Below, one piece after another: positions 1 to 11,077 of a stretch of 64,000 bases of DNA. The position numbers were made by a program, and so were the translations under genes. The stretch is taken from NCBI GenBank assembly GCA_964035545.1, contig OZ037765.1:13200698-13264697 (forward strand). The letters are read 5' to 3'. Numbering within the stretch: position 1 is the first letter of the stretch; each line of letters opens with the position of its first letter. This DNA comes from Bugula neritina. Lineage: Eukaryota; Bryozoa; Gymnolaemata; Cheilostomatida; Bugulidae. The notes under the pieces are model-generated. The model did not search any database. It was not told the origin of the DNA and worked only from the letters and a program-made list of their open reading frames with translations.

Positions 1-389
1 TAACCTGGATGCAAGTCAGATTTCAGCGCTTTCATTGCTACACTCTAAACACAGAATGATGTGTGTCAAGTAAAAGGAACCTGGGAATAATCACTAATAT
101 ATCTCAGCTACAGATGCCCTATCTGACCAGCAACTTCAATTGGTGCCCCTGAGAACGCTAATGAAAGGGAAGTATATGTGATGGCCAGCTCCTTAAATGA
201 TGGACAGACATTTCAGAGGTCTTGCTTTTTGTTGTCATATAGTTGGTTTGAAGTGTCTAACTTAGGTAAATGTTGTAATTAAAGTAAATATTTAATTCCT
301 TACAACTGCCTTTAATGCTATGTAACATGGTGTGCATCTTCGAGTGTTGTTTTTCCCGCAAATTTGTTTTTTATTGCATGTAGAGTGAC

Positions 390-775
390 GTTAAATTCTT
401 GCATCTCCTTGCATGGGTGTAAGGGCCAATGCAGTAGTGACAGTCTTTACTGCAGAAATTACATGTGGAGCTAGATTTGTTATTTTTTCTTGACTATGTA
501 GTCGGTATGAATCTGCTCTGCTTGCTTGGTGCTGCTCTGTACTGCAGACCTCCAGTAATCCCAAGATCCCTAAAGGCTTTCCCATGAATACATTTTAATC
601 TCATCAATCTTCATGCCTCTCTTGCAAGTGTCCTTTAAGGACAATCTAGAACAGCTATTAGGTCTGCCATTTTCTGAAAGCTCTTCATGCAATAGATCCT
701 TGAGAATCTGGTCATTTCTCATTCTACACATGCTCAAGCCATCGAAAATACTGCTGATTTGAAGGTGTGAAGACT
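390..775 (-). mobile_element. RTE-like LINE, decayed 3' end
   Basis: Read on the minus strand, about 775 to 600 encodes a degraded stretch resembling the end of RTE-type endonuclease/reverse-transcriptase proteins (an RWLEHV-like start, then an LLHEELSENGRP-like GEL..GKR..GRP motif and a LKDTCKRGMKID segment). About 480 to 390 then encodes a C-terminal zinc-knuckle-like CNFC..DC..IG..H.RRC, which is a common LINE ending. The frame breaks between the segments and stops interrupt it, so it is a relic. The same family signature occurs in the element at 5207-6945. Family assignment comes from remembered motif patterns, not a search. Confidence 0.6.
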
Positions 776-1100
776 TTATACAATTGATGTATTATTATAT
801 TTATCTTTATTAATAATCATAATTAAAATTGAATTCTTATCAAATTTAATAAATTAATTGACATAAATATAATAATATCAGTATGAAGATCAACATGAGT
901 TTCCCATGACTTATGAAATTAAGCTTAGGCATTGAAACTCACATTGTTATTGTATTTGATAACACTAACTTCTCATTGACTTACTGAATAGGATTTTGAA
1001 CACAATCCAAGTTACTGACACATTTATTTTCATTGCGATTGCATTACAAGTTATAACTATATAAGTATTTAGTTTTACTATTTTAGTATTTACTATTTAG
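776..1100. other. AT-rich gene-free stretch
   Basis: AT-rich sequence with no convincing reading frame, splice pattern or repeat. Positions 1-389 are similarly featureless. I see nothing annotatable. Confidence 0.5.
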
Positions 1101-2130
1101 TAATTTACTAATTTAGATTTTATCATTATCATAGCCATAGCCCATGGCCATTGGCATACTCATACTCATAGGCTTACTGCTAGGCATAAGTTTAAGACTT
1201 TGAACTACTTCTACTACTAGTACTACTGCTACTACTAGTGTTACACTTACTCTTAGCGATTAAATTTAGTCACCACGCAATAGTATCCCCTGTAAGTGTA
1301 TCAGGATCAGTATGAGTATAACTATCAGACCATTACTCATTACACTGATTACAGTCAGTACTTATTAGACTTAGTGATTACAATTTACATTTACTGATAA
1401 ACTTTAAGTGATGACAATAATACTCACAATGTCAATTGACATTTACAATCTGAATCACTGATGGTGATAGTGATATTCATATTGATAACATTATGATTAA
1501 CTTCAAGTGATCACTTGTTGGTTTTTGCCGTTGGCCGTGTAGGTAAATTTAGAATTTTCAACAATAACTATACTATTAGTATTAGTATTAGTTGATCGAC
1601 AACCTATTGATTTAAATGCAACCTTTTGCAGAGTTGATACTTATTTATCAACCGTTGCTGTGAAGTGTAAAAGCGTTGCAGTAAACTTGTGCAGAGTCAT
1701 TGCTGTAGTTATTATCTCGATACTACCGAGCGTTCGTAATTTATATGTTGGCAAGAATAAATTTGTTATGTAATTTTTAAACCGAGACATCGCGCAAGCG
1801 AAATTTCTTATGGTAAAACAACTCCACAATTTAGCTTCTAGTCCTAAAACTGAAATAGATTCATAAAGCATACTCATAATGATACTCGCTGAACCATAAG
1901 TTTTAGTTTATTGGGGGTACTGATAGTGATAGGCTAGTCATACTACATACTCATAGTCACCGTCAGTCTGAATGGAGTGATTGAGTGTAATAGTTTGCAA
2001 TTCTCAATTCTGGAGTTAGGGGCTCCAGGCTCTAATTATACCCCCTACTGGCTACTACTACTACACTCCGTCACCCCCAACTCAGAGCTGCCTATAAAAC
2101 TATTTCAATTTGGCCAGCATTAGCATAGTC
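1100..2130. repeat. Cryptically simple CAT/ACT-rich block 1
   Basis: About 1 kb is built from short imperfect iterations of words such as CATACTCATA, TACTACTAG, GTGATAGTGATA and ATTAGTATTAG. No unit has a fixed length, so this is cryptically simple DNA rather than a tandem array. The word TACTATTAGTATTAG (1569-1590) recurs in related blocks near 4423, 7429, 38663, 40289 and 48101. No coding potential was seen. Confidence 0.55.
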
Positions 2131-2133
2131 ATA

Positions 2134-4070
2134 CCCCTCATTCACACTTACCGTACCGTACGCCGTAACAGCAAATTTTAGCGATTTTTGTTAACATCCG
2201 GGCTAAATCGTACTCCGGTATACGTTGCGGCGTTGATCAAGCAGTGCTTGATTCAAAAAATCACGGCGGGCTCCTATTGGGTAGAGTTGATCTGGTACTA
2301 AAATTTAAAGAACATTTTCGCTAGTTTATTTTAATCGCTTATTTTTTATTTAATTTAATCAATTCAAAAGTTTTAAAAGATTAAAAAATCTTTATCCGGC
2401 TTGTTTGAATTAAACTCAGCTTAAAAATCTAGCTTTCCCTAATTACAAAATCAAGCAAACCATGATGATGATGAACTCTTTATTGATAAAATAATACAAG
2501 AAAAAAAGAAAATACCTCTATTTGCAGGCAAAGATGAAAGTTAATATTTTCGAATGTATAAAAAATACAATCTACAGTATATTTGTATAACAGTTTTTTT
2601 GTTTTTGTTTTTTTTTTAATATTATAAGGTACATATAATATTATTATATAAATACAGTATGATGCTTGAAAATAAAGATTGTATTGAGTATTATATTGAG
2701 TGTATGAGTGTTATAGCCTGGCCTTGGTTGTCATCTGTTCTGGGTAATTAGAACATCAGTCTTCTAGTGAGGTTCAAGAATGAAATGACTGATTCCCAGT
2801 TATCCGTGGAGGGGTTAGTATGAGCTCTGGCGACATCATAGTCTGCACACAAGTACATGTAGTGATATGCTGTTTCTTCTTCTATTAAACAAGTACATAC
2901 TGGGGTGTATGTAAGATTTATCCTGTATTGGAAAGAAAGGAGCCTGCTGTGACCAGTGAGAAGATCACATAATGCCCCAACATCTTTTCTCCTGTTGTTC
3001 AATGGTAGTGGTTTGTGGAACAAATGTTCCGGTTCCAGAACTGAGAGTATGCCATATGGGCACATCCCAGTTGCGAGCTGTGCATTCCATTGGCGTGTCC
3101 ATTCATTTTGTATGCAGTTGGTGATCTTGTGCCTTGTAAGATCTACTGGTTGTAGATCTGTTAATTTAGTTGTCCGGTGGACCAGTTTCTTTATGTCTGA
3201 CATGAACTTTAGGGTAATTGCGCTTCGAGGTGTGTCCGAGAGCATGGATACGTTATCAGTTTTTACCAATCCTCTGATTAATTGCAATCTTTCTTTGGTG
3301 TATACAAGGTTTACTGGTGGGATGTTTGCCAACAAGTGTAGTGATTCGGTGGGAGGGTTGTAGTGAGCTCCGAGTAGCAGTTTGATATAAGTGTGCAGGG
3401 AGATCTTGGTTTTGTAGTCCCATAGAGAGGCGCCGTAGAGAGCTTTTGGCATGATCACTTGTGTGAGAATTTTCTTTGAGGTGTCTGGGCTAAGCCCAGC
3501 GTAGATAAATGGTTTCAGCATATTCATACGTTGAGTGAGACATTTAGTACTTGTGCTGTACTGTTTTTCGAAGGTTAGATGGTCATCAACAGTTATACCA
3601 AGAACCTTGGAGGAGGTGGAAATTTGTATGGTGTTAGCATTTATAATTGGGGGTGTGATAATTAAATACCACAATTTCTGTTTTCTGGTAGTTGATGAGT
3701 AGGTTCCAAGCAAACCAAAAACTTAAAAATGATTTGGACGGCTTAAATATTCATTATTTAAATTAGTTTGCACAATTATTTTAAAAACGAATATATTTAA
3801 AAAAAGATTCTTTTCATGTAATTGCTTTTATCTAGTAAATAGCATTTATATAACATCTTTTGATAAGAATGTTGCGAATAAGTTGTAAATAGTATTCAAA
3901 GGCGTTCAAATCACCGCAGACAAGAGTTGGCTTTATTATGATTGGTCACAGCTCAACGTCATGCATTGTACTTTTACGGCAATGTGTGAACACCCGTTGA
4001 CAAAATGCAACAGCGTCGCCATTTTATTTTCGCTGTTACGGCGTACGATACGGTAAGTGTGAATGAGGGG
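2134..4070. mobile_element. TIR DNA transposon, non-autonomous, interrupted by a LINE
   Basis: Terminal inverted repeats of 39 bp lie at 2134-2172 and 4032-4070. They begin CCCCTCATTCACACTTACCG and differ at one position. The direct 3-bp word ATA flanks both ends (2131-2133 and 4071-4073), a possible target-site duplication. Without the nested LINE (2463-3706) and its duplicated target the element is about 0.68 kb and has no transposase frame, so it looks non-autonomous. The superfamily is not determined; a 3-bp duplication would fit Harbinger-like or CACTA-like elements. Confidence 0.75.
2463..3706 (-). mobile_element. 5'-truncated non-LTR retrotransposon inside the DNA transposon
   Basis: An 11-bp direct repeat, CAAGCAAACCA, flanks the insert at 2452-2462 and 3707-3717, as expected of target-primed insertion. 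The minus strand encodes the C-terminal part of a LINE reverse transcriptase polyprotein: a KTEIVVF segment, then KVLGITVDDHLTF (the KxLGv.id..l.f motif), an LLTGHSRL segment and a CTC...H...C cysteine-histidine cluster. The opening KTE segment lies in a different frame from the rest; the shift falls near a run of five C's, so the copy is broken. The 3' end is a CAT trinucleotide tail next to an AATAAA-like signal. The 5' end is truncated, as usual for LINEs. Confidence 0.85.
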
Positions 4071-4079
4071 ATAGTGTAA

Positions 4080-4450
4080 CTACGTCTACATGTCGTACTC
4101 GTATTGATATATTCATATATAGTATGTCGTCATAATGACACGAACGTAACCATAATGATAGTCACTTTATCATAGTCATAATGATAATGTTGAGATTAAA
4201 AAATAAAATTCAACATGAAGAATGTAACGCTAACACTCCATCAGTGTTTAGTAATTTACAAAAATTAGTTAATTACTATACCAATAATTTCAATATTAAT
4301 ATAAATATTTAAATAAGGAATAATTGTAATAATAATTATAATAATATGATATTCAACTCATATTCATATTAATATGAATATGGTGGTCATTTATGATATT
4401 GATGATTATAATCAACAAATCGTTACTATTAGTATTAGTATTACTATTGT
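4080..4450. repeat. Cryptically simple block 2
   Basis: CATAATGATAGTCATAGTCAT-like and TTACTATTAGTATTAGTATT words (the latter at 4423-4448) match block 1. No gene signal. Confidence 0.5.
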
Positions 4451-4581
4451 GATATTTTTGTGGGTTGAATAGAACTAGTGCCTGAACATACTCTTTGTTA
4501 GAGAGAACAAGATGTATTCAGTATTGTATAGTTGAAGAAATCTTTATTTAGTCGAATTATATATAATAGTGAAGGTCCTCT

Positions 4582-4628
4582 GCCAGTGAGCTCCAGTAGT
4601 AGACTGAACTACACTGGAGCTCGCTGGC
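4582..4628. repeat. 16-bp inverted repeat
   Basis: The arms GCCAGTGAGCTCCAGT (4582-4597) and ACTGGAGCTCGCTGGC (4613-4628) pair with one mismatch, which would be a G-U wobble in RNA, around a 15-nt loop. It lies just left of the GC-rich palindromic island and probably belongs to the same unclassified element. Confidence 0.75.
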
Positions 4629-4662
4629 TTTTATATACAACAAGATACAGTGCTTTTTCATT

Positions 4663-4810
4663 GTTGCCGAGATCGGAGGCCCGAAATGCCGAAAATCGGC
4701 ATTTCGGTAGTCCGAAACACCGAATTTCGGCACTTCGGGCTTCCGGTAGCCCGAAATGCCGATTTTCGGTATTTCGGCATTTCGGAAAACCGAAATGCCG
4801 ATCTCGCAAC
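4663..4810. repeat. GC-rich palindromic island of CCGAAATGCCGA modules
   Basis: About 148 bp in a very AT-rich region consist of alternating CCGAAATGCCGA and its reverse complement TCGGCATTTCGG. The first pair, about 4681-4707, is a 12-bp perfect inverted repeat with a 3-nt AAA loop. The outer arms GAGATCGG (4669-4676) and CCGATCTC (4798-4805) enclose the set. All reading frames stay open because the modules lack stops, so apparent proteins here are artefacts. To the right, GATACGCAACA is repeated at 4861-4871 and 5008-5018, and GCAACAGTAT/ATACTGTTGC forms an inverted repeat at about 5013-5039. The parent element is not identified; a solo LTR or a fold-back element are possibilities. Confidence 0.7.
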
Positions 4811-5206
4811 CGGAAACAAGTACATGCAAAAATCTACTACACAATTACAGCATAAAAATTGATACGCAACATTAGTACAAGAAATATTACATAACTTCAG
4901 AATGCGTATTTCAGTAAAATTACATTATGTTGAAAGCTTCAACAGTAATTACCATACTTAGGCATTAGCAAGCTAGCTTACTTAACTATAATTACAGAGT
5001 TAATAACGATACGCAACAGTATTTATAATATACTGTTGCACGCTGTTATTTCGCAACTAATAGAGGGTAAAAATCCATTACACTATTAAACTTAGTATTG
5101 GTATTACATAAAGTGATAATATAATATTACTCGGCTATTAATCATCATCACCATAGCAGTCTCAGTCTGTCAGTGCGATAATGACTGTTTTCAATTTGGG
5201 TTAAAT

Positions 5207-6945
5207 TCAATTAAACATCTCCATCCGCAGCGTTTCTACATTTACAATTACTGATTTAGTCTTCCTTTGCCAGCTATCTCTGTTTATATCTATCTTTTTC
5301 ATATTTTGCTTTACAGTGTCTTTAAATCTCAGTTTGGGCCTTCCTTGGTTACGTTTACCATCTTTCAGCTGCAAATAAAAAAGTTGTTCAGGTAAGCAGC
5401 TATGGTCCACCCTCCTGAGTTGTCCTAGCCGGTGTCCGGTAAAAATGGCGCGGGTAAAACTGGCACAAATAGCAAACACTCTTTTCTATCACCTTTCTTA
5501 AATAATCGGAAAATTCTTGCATCCTTCCAGTCTTGTGTGATCAGATAATCTTTCTAATATTTTCTCATTTTCTTATAGAACTGTGGTTCCATTGTGGTCA
5601 CAGGGTTGAATGATTCCTCTTGATTTGGGGCCACAAGCTTCTTTTAAGCCTATATAGAATGCTTTCATGTCCCTTTTGTTCGCTGCCACTTGAAATTCTA
5701 TTGCATTTTCTTCCCACCATCTACTTTTCATCTCTCTGGTATATCTCTAAAAACTGCCTTGTGCTTTTGAGTAGGTCTTTCTTTTCAATCTCGTATTACA
5801 CTGGAAGAAAGCTTGTCTTGCCTTGTTTTTCTTCTCATTCAGCTGCCGTAGCAGTTCATCATCTCATTAAACCAATCCTGATGTTTCCGGCCTTGCTTAC
5901 CAAGCACTTCACTTGCAGTCGAAAACACTGTTTTCTTCAGAACTTTCCACATTTGCTCTATGCCATAGTTATTTGCATCCCAGCACTTTAGATTCTCATC
6001 TAATTCCTTTTCAAGTTGTTCTCTTTTTTTTTTATCTTTCAGCATGCCAGTGTTTAGTTTAATTAGTTACTTAGGTCCAATTTTTTTGCGATGCAATTTT
6101 CTTTTGATCCTCATTTTTGATCTTAGTATTACATTATTTGTGCCACAAATGCATTCATGTATTTTGTGCGATTTCTTGTGTTTAAAGATGGTACTAGTTA
6201 CCACAAGACTGTGCTCTGAACAAAGAGGTAGAAGCAACTCTCCATTTCAATGCACCTACATACACCATGACTACCAAGTACTCCTTTCCATTTCTCAGAA
6301 TTTCAGCCTATCCTCGCATTACAATTACCGATCAGTATCAATCTATCGTCAGTTGGAACACAATTAAATGTGTCTTCCACTCTGCAACGGTTCTTTTACT
6401 TCTTCTGTATTAGTCCTAGTAGGAGCATATATGCTAATGAAAGTAGCGTAAAATCTCTTCTGGAGAGGAAGTCTCATTGTCATGATTCGGTTATTCACAG
6501 GAGTTGGTTCTTCATCCAAGGTAGCAGCGATCTCATTTTTTGGGGAAAATCCCACACCTAATTCTCTTCTTTCATCAGCTGACTTTACACTCCAGTAAAA
6601 GCTATACCCATGATCTTGTTTCACTAAGTGCGGGCACATCGATGCCATATTTGTCCATCTTCATGGCCACAAGAGCTGTCTGTCTCTCTGTGCGCTGTGA
6701 TTGTAATCGATCCATTAGTCTCCATATATTCCATTCTGGTACATATAAGGGGAAATCTCTTCCCTTTTTCCTTTTGTCTCCTAGCGCACTTTTCGCTGAC
6801 TTCCAGAGCGAGAACGGATCAGCACAAACCTTGTTATTCTGGGGGATGTCCGAGCCGGCATGAATTTGCTTTTGACTTACCATGAAAACTGCTTGCAAAG
6901 GATTTAAGGTACCACTGGTTTTTACATGACCAATAGCACACACTT
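5207..6945 (-). mobile_element. RTE-like LINE, internally deleted
   Basis: The minus strand carries pieces of an RTE-type endonuclease/reverse-transcriptase polyprotein in order. About 6750-6600 has an endonuclease start (WNIWRLMDRLQSQRTERQTA and YGIDVPALSETR). About 6600-6380 continues the endonuclease fold (YSFYWSVKSADERRELGVGF, MTMRLPL). About 6040-5840 is the linker (KHQDWF). About 5700-5500 reads up to WKDARIFRLFKKGDRKEC. About 5440-5215 is the C-terminus (LPEQLFYLQLKDGKR, GRPKLRFKDTVKQNMKKIDI). The whole reverse transcriptase core between KKGDRKEC and the C-terminus is missing. Several frameshifts separate the pieces. The 5' untranslated part may extend to about 7190. Confidence 0.8.
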
Positions 6946-7199
6946 GGCAGAAAATGGGGTTATCAATGGCAAGGACAAGCCTAGACAGACTAATCTCCAG
7001 AAAATAAGTATGTTAATCCCTGCTCTTTTGGAAGTGTGTGTCACCTCACACTGACTGGCATGGCCCACCACAGACCTCAGGATGTTTAGTCTCACTCATT
7101 TCTCAGTTTAGTCGCTGACCACTCGAACTATAAAACAGATTTTACCAGCTTTTTGGTTATCCAGTAGCAGGCATTCTACCTGACCTGGACTAGGCTGTT

Positions 7200-7510
7200 A
7201 GTATTTACGTATATCATATTGATATTGTTATTGTATAGCTATAAGTATAACATTAATGGTTGAATTTAATGATTAATCATTATTCATTATCATTATGATT
7301 TTTTTAACATCGTTCATTAACAATATTTTGGGCTTAGTCAGTTACTCTAAGTTGCTACACTTACAGTCACTCACCCACTCACTTACACGATTTTCATAGT
7401 TGTACTAAAAAATTAATCATTTTGGCTATTACTATTAGTATTAGTATTAAATTTTATATTGAAAATCTGTAATGGTATTCATATTATTTATATTGATATA
7501 CACTTTGACT
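7200..7510. repeat. Cryptically simple block 3
   Basis: CATTATCATTATGA-like words and TTACTATTAGTATTAGTATTA (7429-7449) match the other dispersed blocks. The remainder, to 8090, is AT-rich sequence upstream of HSPBAP1 with no recognisable TATA or initiator element. Confidence 0.45.
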
Positions 7511-8090
7511 TTTGACTTTAAGTGCAATGCTAAATCTAAGTGTGTGCGTGTGTGTTATGAATTAATTAGTCTAGCATTCCGAAATTAATATGAATTAAAA
7601 TGAAATAAGTCCTTTATTCTTAGCTCCATGTAGTTGTCACTACCTCAATAATGTACTGGTGGCCATATATTGATAATACAATTATTTTTAACTTTGTAAA
7701 CCAGCTAGTAGAAAATTACTTGTAATAAACTAAAATAGTAGAAACACATTTTCAGCATATGCTTAAACTCATGTGTTTATTGCTAGTTTTTAAAGCCACT
7801 TTCACAAAAACTTTTTTTGCTGAATATAATATAGTGAGGAATATTGCACCAAAAGCAATGTAGATTTTAAGACATAGCAGCTTTATCTCTGTCAAGATGT
7901 TTATCCCACTTATAGTACATAATTTAGTTTGTAGGCCAAACTAATAAAAAGAAAATTAACCAACTAGCCTACTTATTCCTGGTGATGATAATTCAACCAT
8001 CTAAGCCTCATCACTTGGATATGGGATGTGAATGAATAATATAATTATTTTGTTAACAATAGTGAAGAATATTTCTAATATTTTCTCTAG

Positions 8091-10756
8091 ATGGCAGAGT
8101 TGGATGTAGGTTCTTCACCACAGTGTTTGTTTGAAAGTATCATGTCTGAAACTATGACAGAACCTACGGTGTTTGAAGGGTTTATCAGCCATTGGGGGGC
8201 AATTACTTGGTCACCAGACACTTTGGCAGAATTGGAATCTATTTCTAAAACTAAACTCATATGCAGAAAATCAAAATTAAAAGAAGATGGCTGCTGTAGT
8301 GAGCCACCACATAAAGTTCCCAAACATGGTAAAATGGTATAGTGAGTCTATATCTATTACTAAACTGCTATTATGTTTTAGAATTTAAATTATGCCATTG
8401 TTTTCCAGTTTGCATTTTGTTTTGAAATTTTAAAAATGAATTTAGATTTTGTTATACGAACAGCAATTTTGGTATTGCCTTTTTGTCAACAAGTATGTAA
8501 AGCTTTGCACTATTAATTTATGAATGCTGTTGGTTTTAATGACTTTTCGAAAAACACTTATTTTGGTAACATTTGGGTAGTTACTTGGAGTTATCTTATT
8601 TTTACGTAGAGTTTTGTAATAATGAACTCTCAAAAATCCATAATGATTTTCAAGTTGTTTCAAATTATATAAAGCAACTAAATTTTTCATGTTAGCCATC
8701 CTTCGATATGATTTTAGAAATTCAATGGGAAAATTTGAGTGAATATGAGACCTTCACATTTAAAGAGTTTGCAAATTACGACAAACAAATAAGTTTGAAG
8801 CCGAATCATTGTCATCAATGGCTTTATGCTGATTACAAGCACATGAAGGATATTTTTCATGATTCTCTCTCGGTCAGTGTATTACCATAATTGTTGCCAT
8901 CAAATTATATAAACTTTAGTATGCATGTTATTATAACATCAGCAGCGCAGATATTTCTGACTGTTATACTTTTGTTACTTGTAGATGTTGGAAGATGTTG
9001 ACTGGAGTACTTTTGGGTTTCATGGAAGAAATGGCAACAGTTCGACATTTTGGATGGGCACAGCAGGATCAAACACTCCCTGTCATTATGACACATATGG
9101 CTGTAATCTAGTAGCTCAACTATATGGCAAGTGAGTTTATGTCATTTGACAATTGGCGATTTCATGCATAGAGTTGCTTGCTATACTTGCTTGAGTTGTT
9201 TGAGTTTTCTTTCCAACATTTTGTCTATGAATTATATTAAAGGGCTGTCTGTAACTTTATGTTTACCATGTTGTAAAGTACATTTTATTTTTTAAGCGTT
9301 TCTGTGTTGAGTAAAGACTCATGTGTGCTGACGAAATTCCTAATGCTGACACCACTGGATTTTGTAGGAAGCGGTGGATTTTATTCCCTCCATCGGATTG
9401 CAACTTTTTGTATCCTACAAGAATTCCATTTGAAGAGTCCAGTGTATTTAGCCATGTCAATGTCAAGAACCCAGACCTTCGGAGACACCCACTCTATTCG
9501 GTGAGTGGCATATACTAAGCGTTGCACTAATAATCTTACAACATACATACGTTCACCCAGTTCTATGGAAAACTAAATGTACATGCATTTTGTTGTTATC
9601 TAGAAAGTGTCTAAGTATGAGGTAGTTCTAAAGCCAGGACAAGTTCTCTATGTACCTAAACACTGGTGGCATTATGTGGAGTGTGAGAGCACTGCGATCT
9701 CTGTAAATACTTGGGTTGGTTTGGTGAGTTACCACTTGACTTACCAAATATTGTTACCACATTATTGTTGTGAAACTGGTTGGGTACCCACTGATGTGAA
9801 GCATCCAACAATATGGCTTCCTAAATACATAGCTCAATGCTAATCTGCTACATGCAAGACCAATTTAATCTGAATATTACTTTACTCATTTTTATGGGAA
9901 CAGATATGGTAGAACTTATTTATGCTCATAGTCCTTGGTTAGTAAAAGCTGGTTTCTTGTTGTGGTGTAGTTTAGTCTGTAACAAAGCTATTTTCCTACA
10001 GTTAGTTGTATATCTTGAATGACTTTTCTAGTTTTGTTGGTTGACTCAAATTGTATAAATGGCAAACTAATAAAAATTATTACTATGTAGTGTAAACAAT
10101 AATATATACTCTAAAGTGTTCATGTTTTGCATTGCCACAGACAACTCAAAGCAATGTATTCCAAAATTATGTTTATTTGCAATGTAGTTTTACTTTTTGA
10201 ACCAGGCAAGTGACAAGGATGACCATGTTAAAGAAAATCTTGCTGCAATGTTAACTAAAAGCATGCTGGATTACGCTGGGCACCTGAACGACCTTGAAAT
10301 TTATAATCCCAAAGAGGTAAATTACTCTTGAAATTTTTAATAAGTCCAAAACAACTATAGTATTGTATACTAGGTTTCATAAGTTGTGTTTTTTAAAGTT
10401 CTGCAAATACTGAGCAAATGAAAATCTTTCTGCAGGTACCCTTAGAATACAATGAAGGAATGAACATACTTAATAAACTTCTGCTTACTGAACCAAAGAT
10501 TATAGAAGAACAAAAACGGGTTAATGCTAAAACTCATGAAAAATTTTGTTCATGCTGTAAGAAAACAGTTACTCCATTGCAAAGAGTTGAAAAAGCTGAG
10601 GCTGCACCATCTGAGCTCGACACTCTACTACCTGGTGAATGTGAGCCAGGCAACCAACAGCACATGACACTCTCTGGTCTATTAGACTGTGTTATTCATC
10701 CAGATGTTCTTCAACTTATGAAAGATATTTTAAACACGCAAAGAAAATTGCCATGA
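8091..10756 (+). CDS. HSPBAP1: HSPBAP1-like JmjC-domain protein
   Basis: HSPBAP1 (HSP27-associated protein 1) is a cupin/JmjC-fold protein of the Fe(II)/2-oxoglutarate oxygenase superfamily; its substrate is not settled. Seven coding exons keep phase: 8091-8328, 8718-8872, 8985-9130, 9368-9500, 9604-9723, 10206-10316, 10436-10756, giving 407 aa. The JmjC core shows the metal triad His165-x-Asp167 (TPCHYDTYGCN) and distal His247 (KHWWHYVE), plus RKRW-like KKRWILFPPSD, FLYPTRIPFEESSVFS and LKPGQVLYVPKHWW, all hallmarks of this family. The last exon is diverged but keeps a GLLDCVIHP segment like the vertebrate C-terminus. An acceptor-like TTTTCTCTAG directly precedes the ATG, so a 5' untranslated exon probably lies upstream. 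The gene is convergent with SORL1. Confidence 0.95.
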
Positions 10757-10812
10757 TATTTTTTTACATATTTTTTATTAAAATAGAAAATATATTTCAC
10801 TCTGCCAGTATA

Positions 10813-10818
10813 AATAAA
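10813..10818 (+). promoter_or_regulatory. HSPBAP1 polyadenylation signal AATAAA
   Basis: The canonical hexamer lies 57 nt after the HSPBAP1 stop codon. It is the first good candidate downstream. Confidence 0.65.
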
Positions 10819-10890
10819 ACAAAATACATTTATATAAACTTGGTATTGAAAAACCTGTTTCGTACATCATATCGATTCCAAAAACTCAAA

Positions 10891-10896
10891 TTTATT
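10891..10896 (-). promoter_or_regulatory. SORL1 polyadenylation signal AATAAA (minus strand)
   Basis: TTTATT on the plus strand reads AATAAA on the SORL1 strand, about 180 nt past the SORL1 stop codon. With the HSPBAP1 signal it implies 3' ends that nearly meet. A second copy at 10774-10779 would make the transcripts overlap. Confidence 0.55.
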
Positions 10897-11077
10897 TGGT
10901 AGGATGGATAGAAAATAAAACGTTTTATGAATTAAAATACTTGTATAGATTATTATGACACATGATTAAAAATAAGCAAGACAGATGCCCTTTAAGGATG
11001 CTAATACAAGAAATAATGAATATTTGCAAAATTTGGGAATGCAGGCTTAGTCTATGTTGTGTAGTTCATGTTGAATT

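Noticed and set aside
2956-3363. A 135-codon plus-strand open frame.
   Set aside because: It is antisense to the LINE reverse-transcriptase remnant, which has clear family motifs.
4532-4862. Overlapping open frames on both strands rich in FRHFG and PKCR words.
   Set aside because: They result from the palindromic CCGAAATGCCGA modules, which lack stops in every frame.
6044-6885. Several plus-strand open frames of 60-107 codons.
   Set aside because: They are antisense to the RTE-like LINE pieces on the minus strand.
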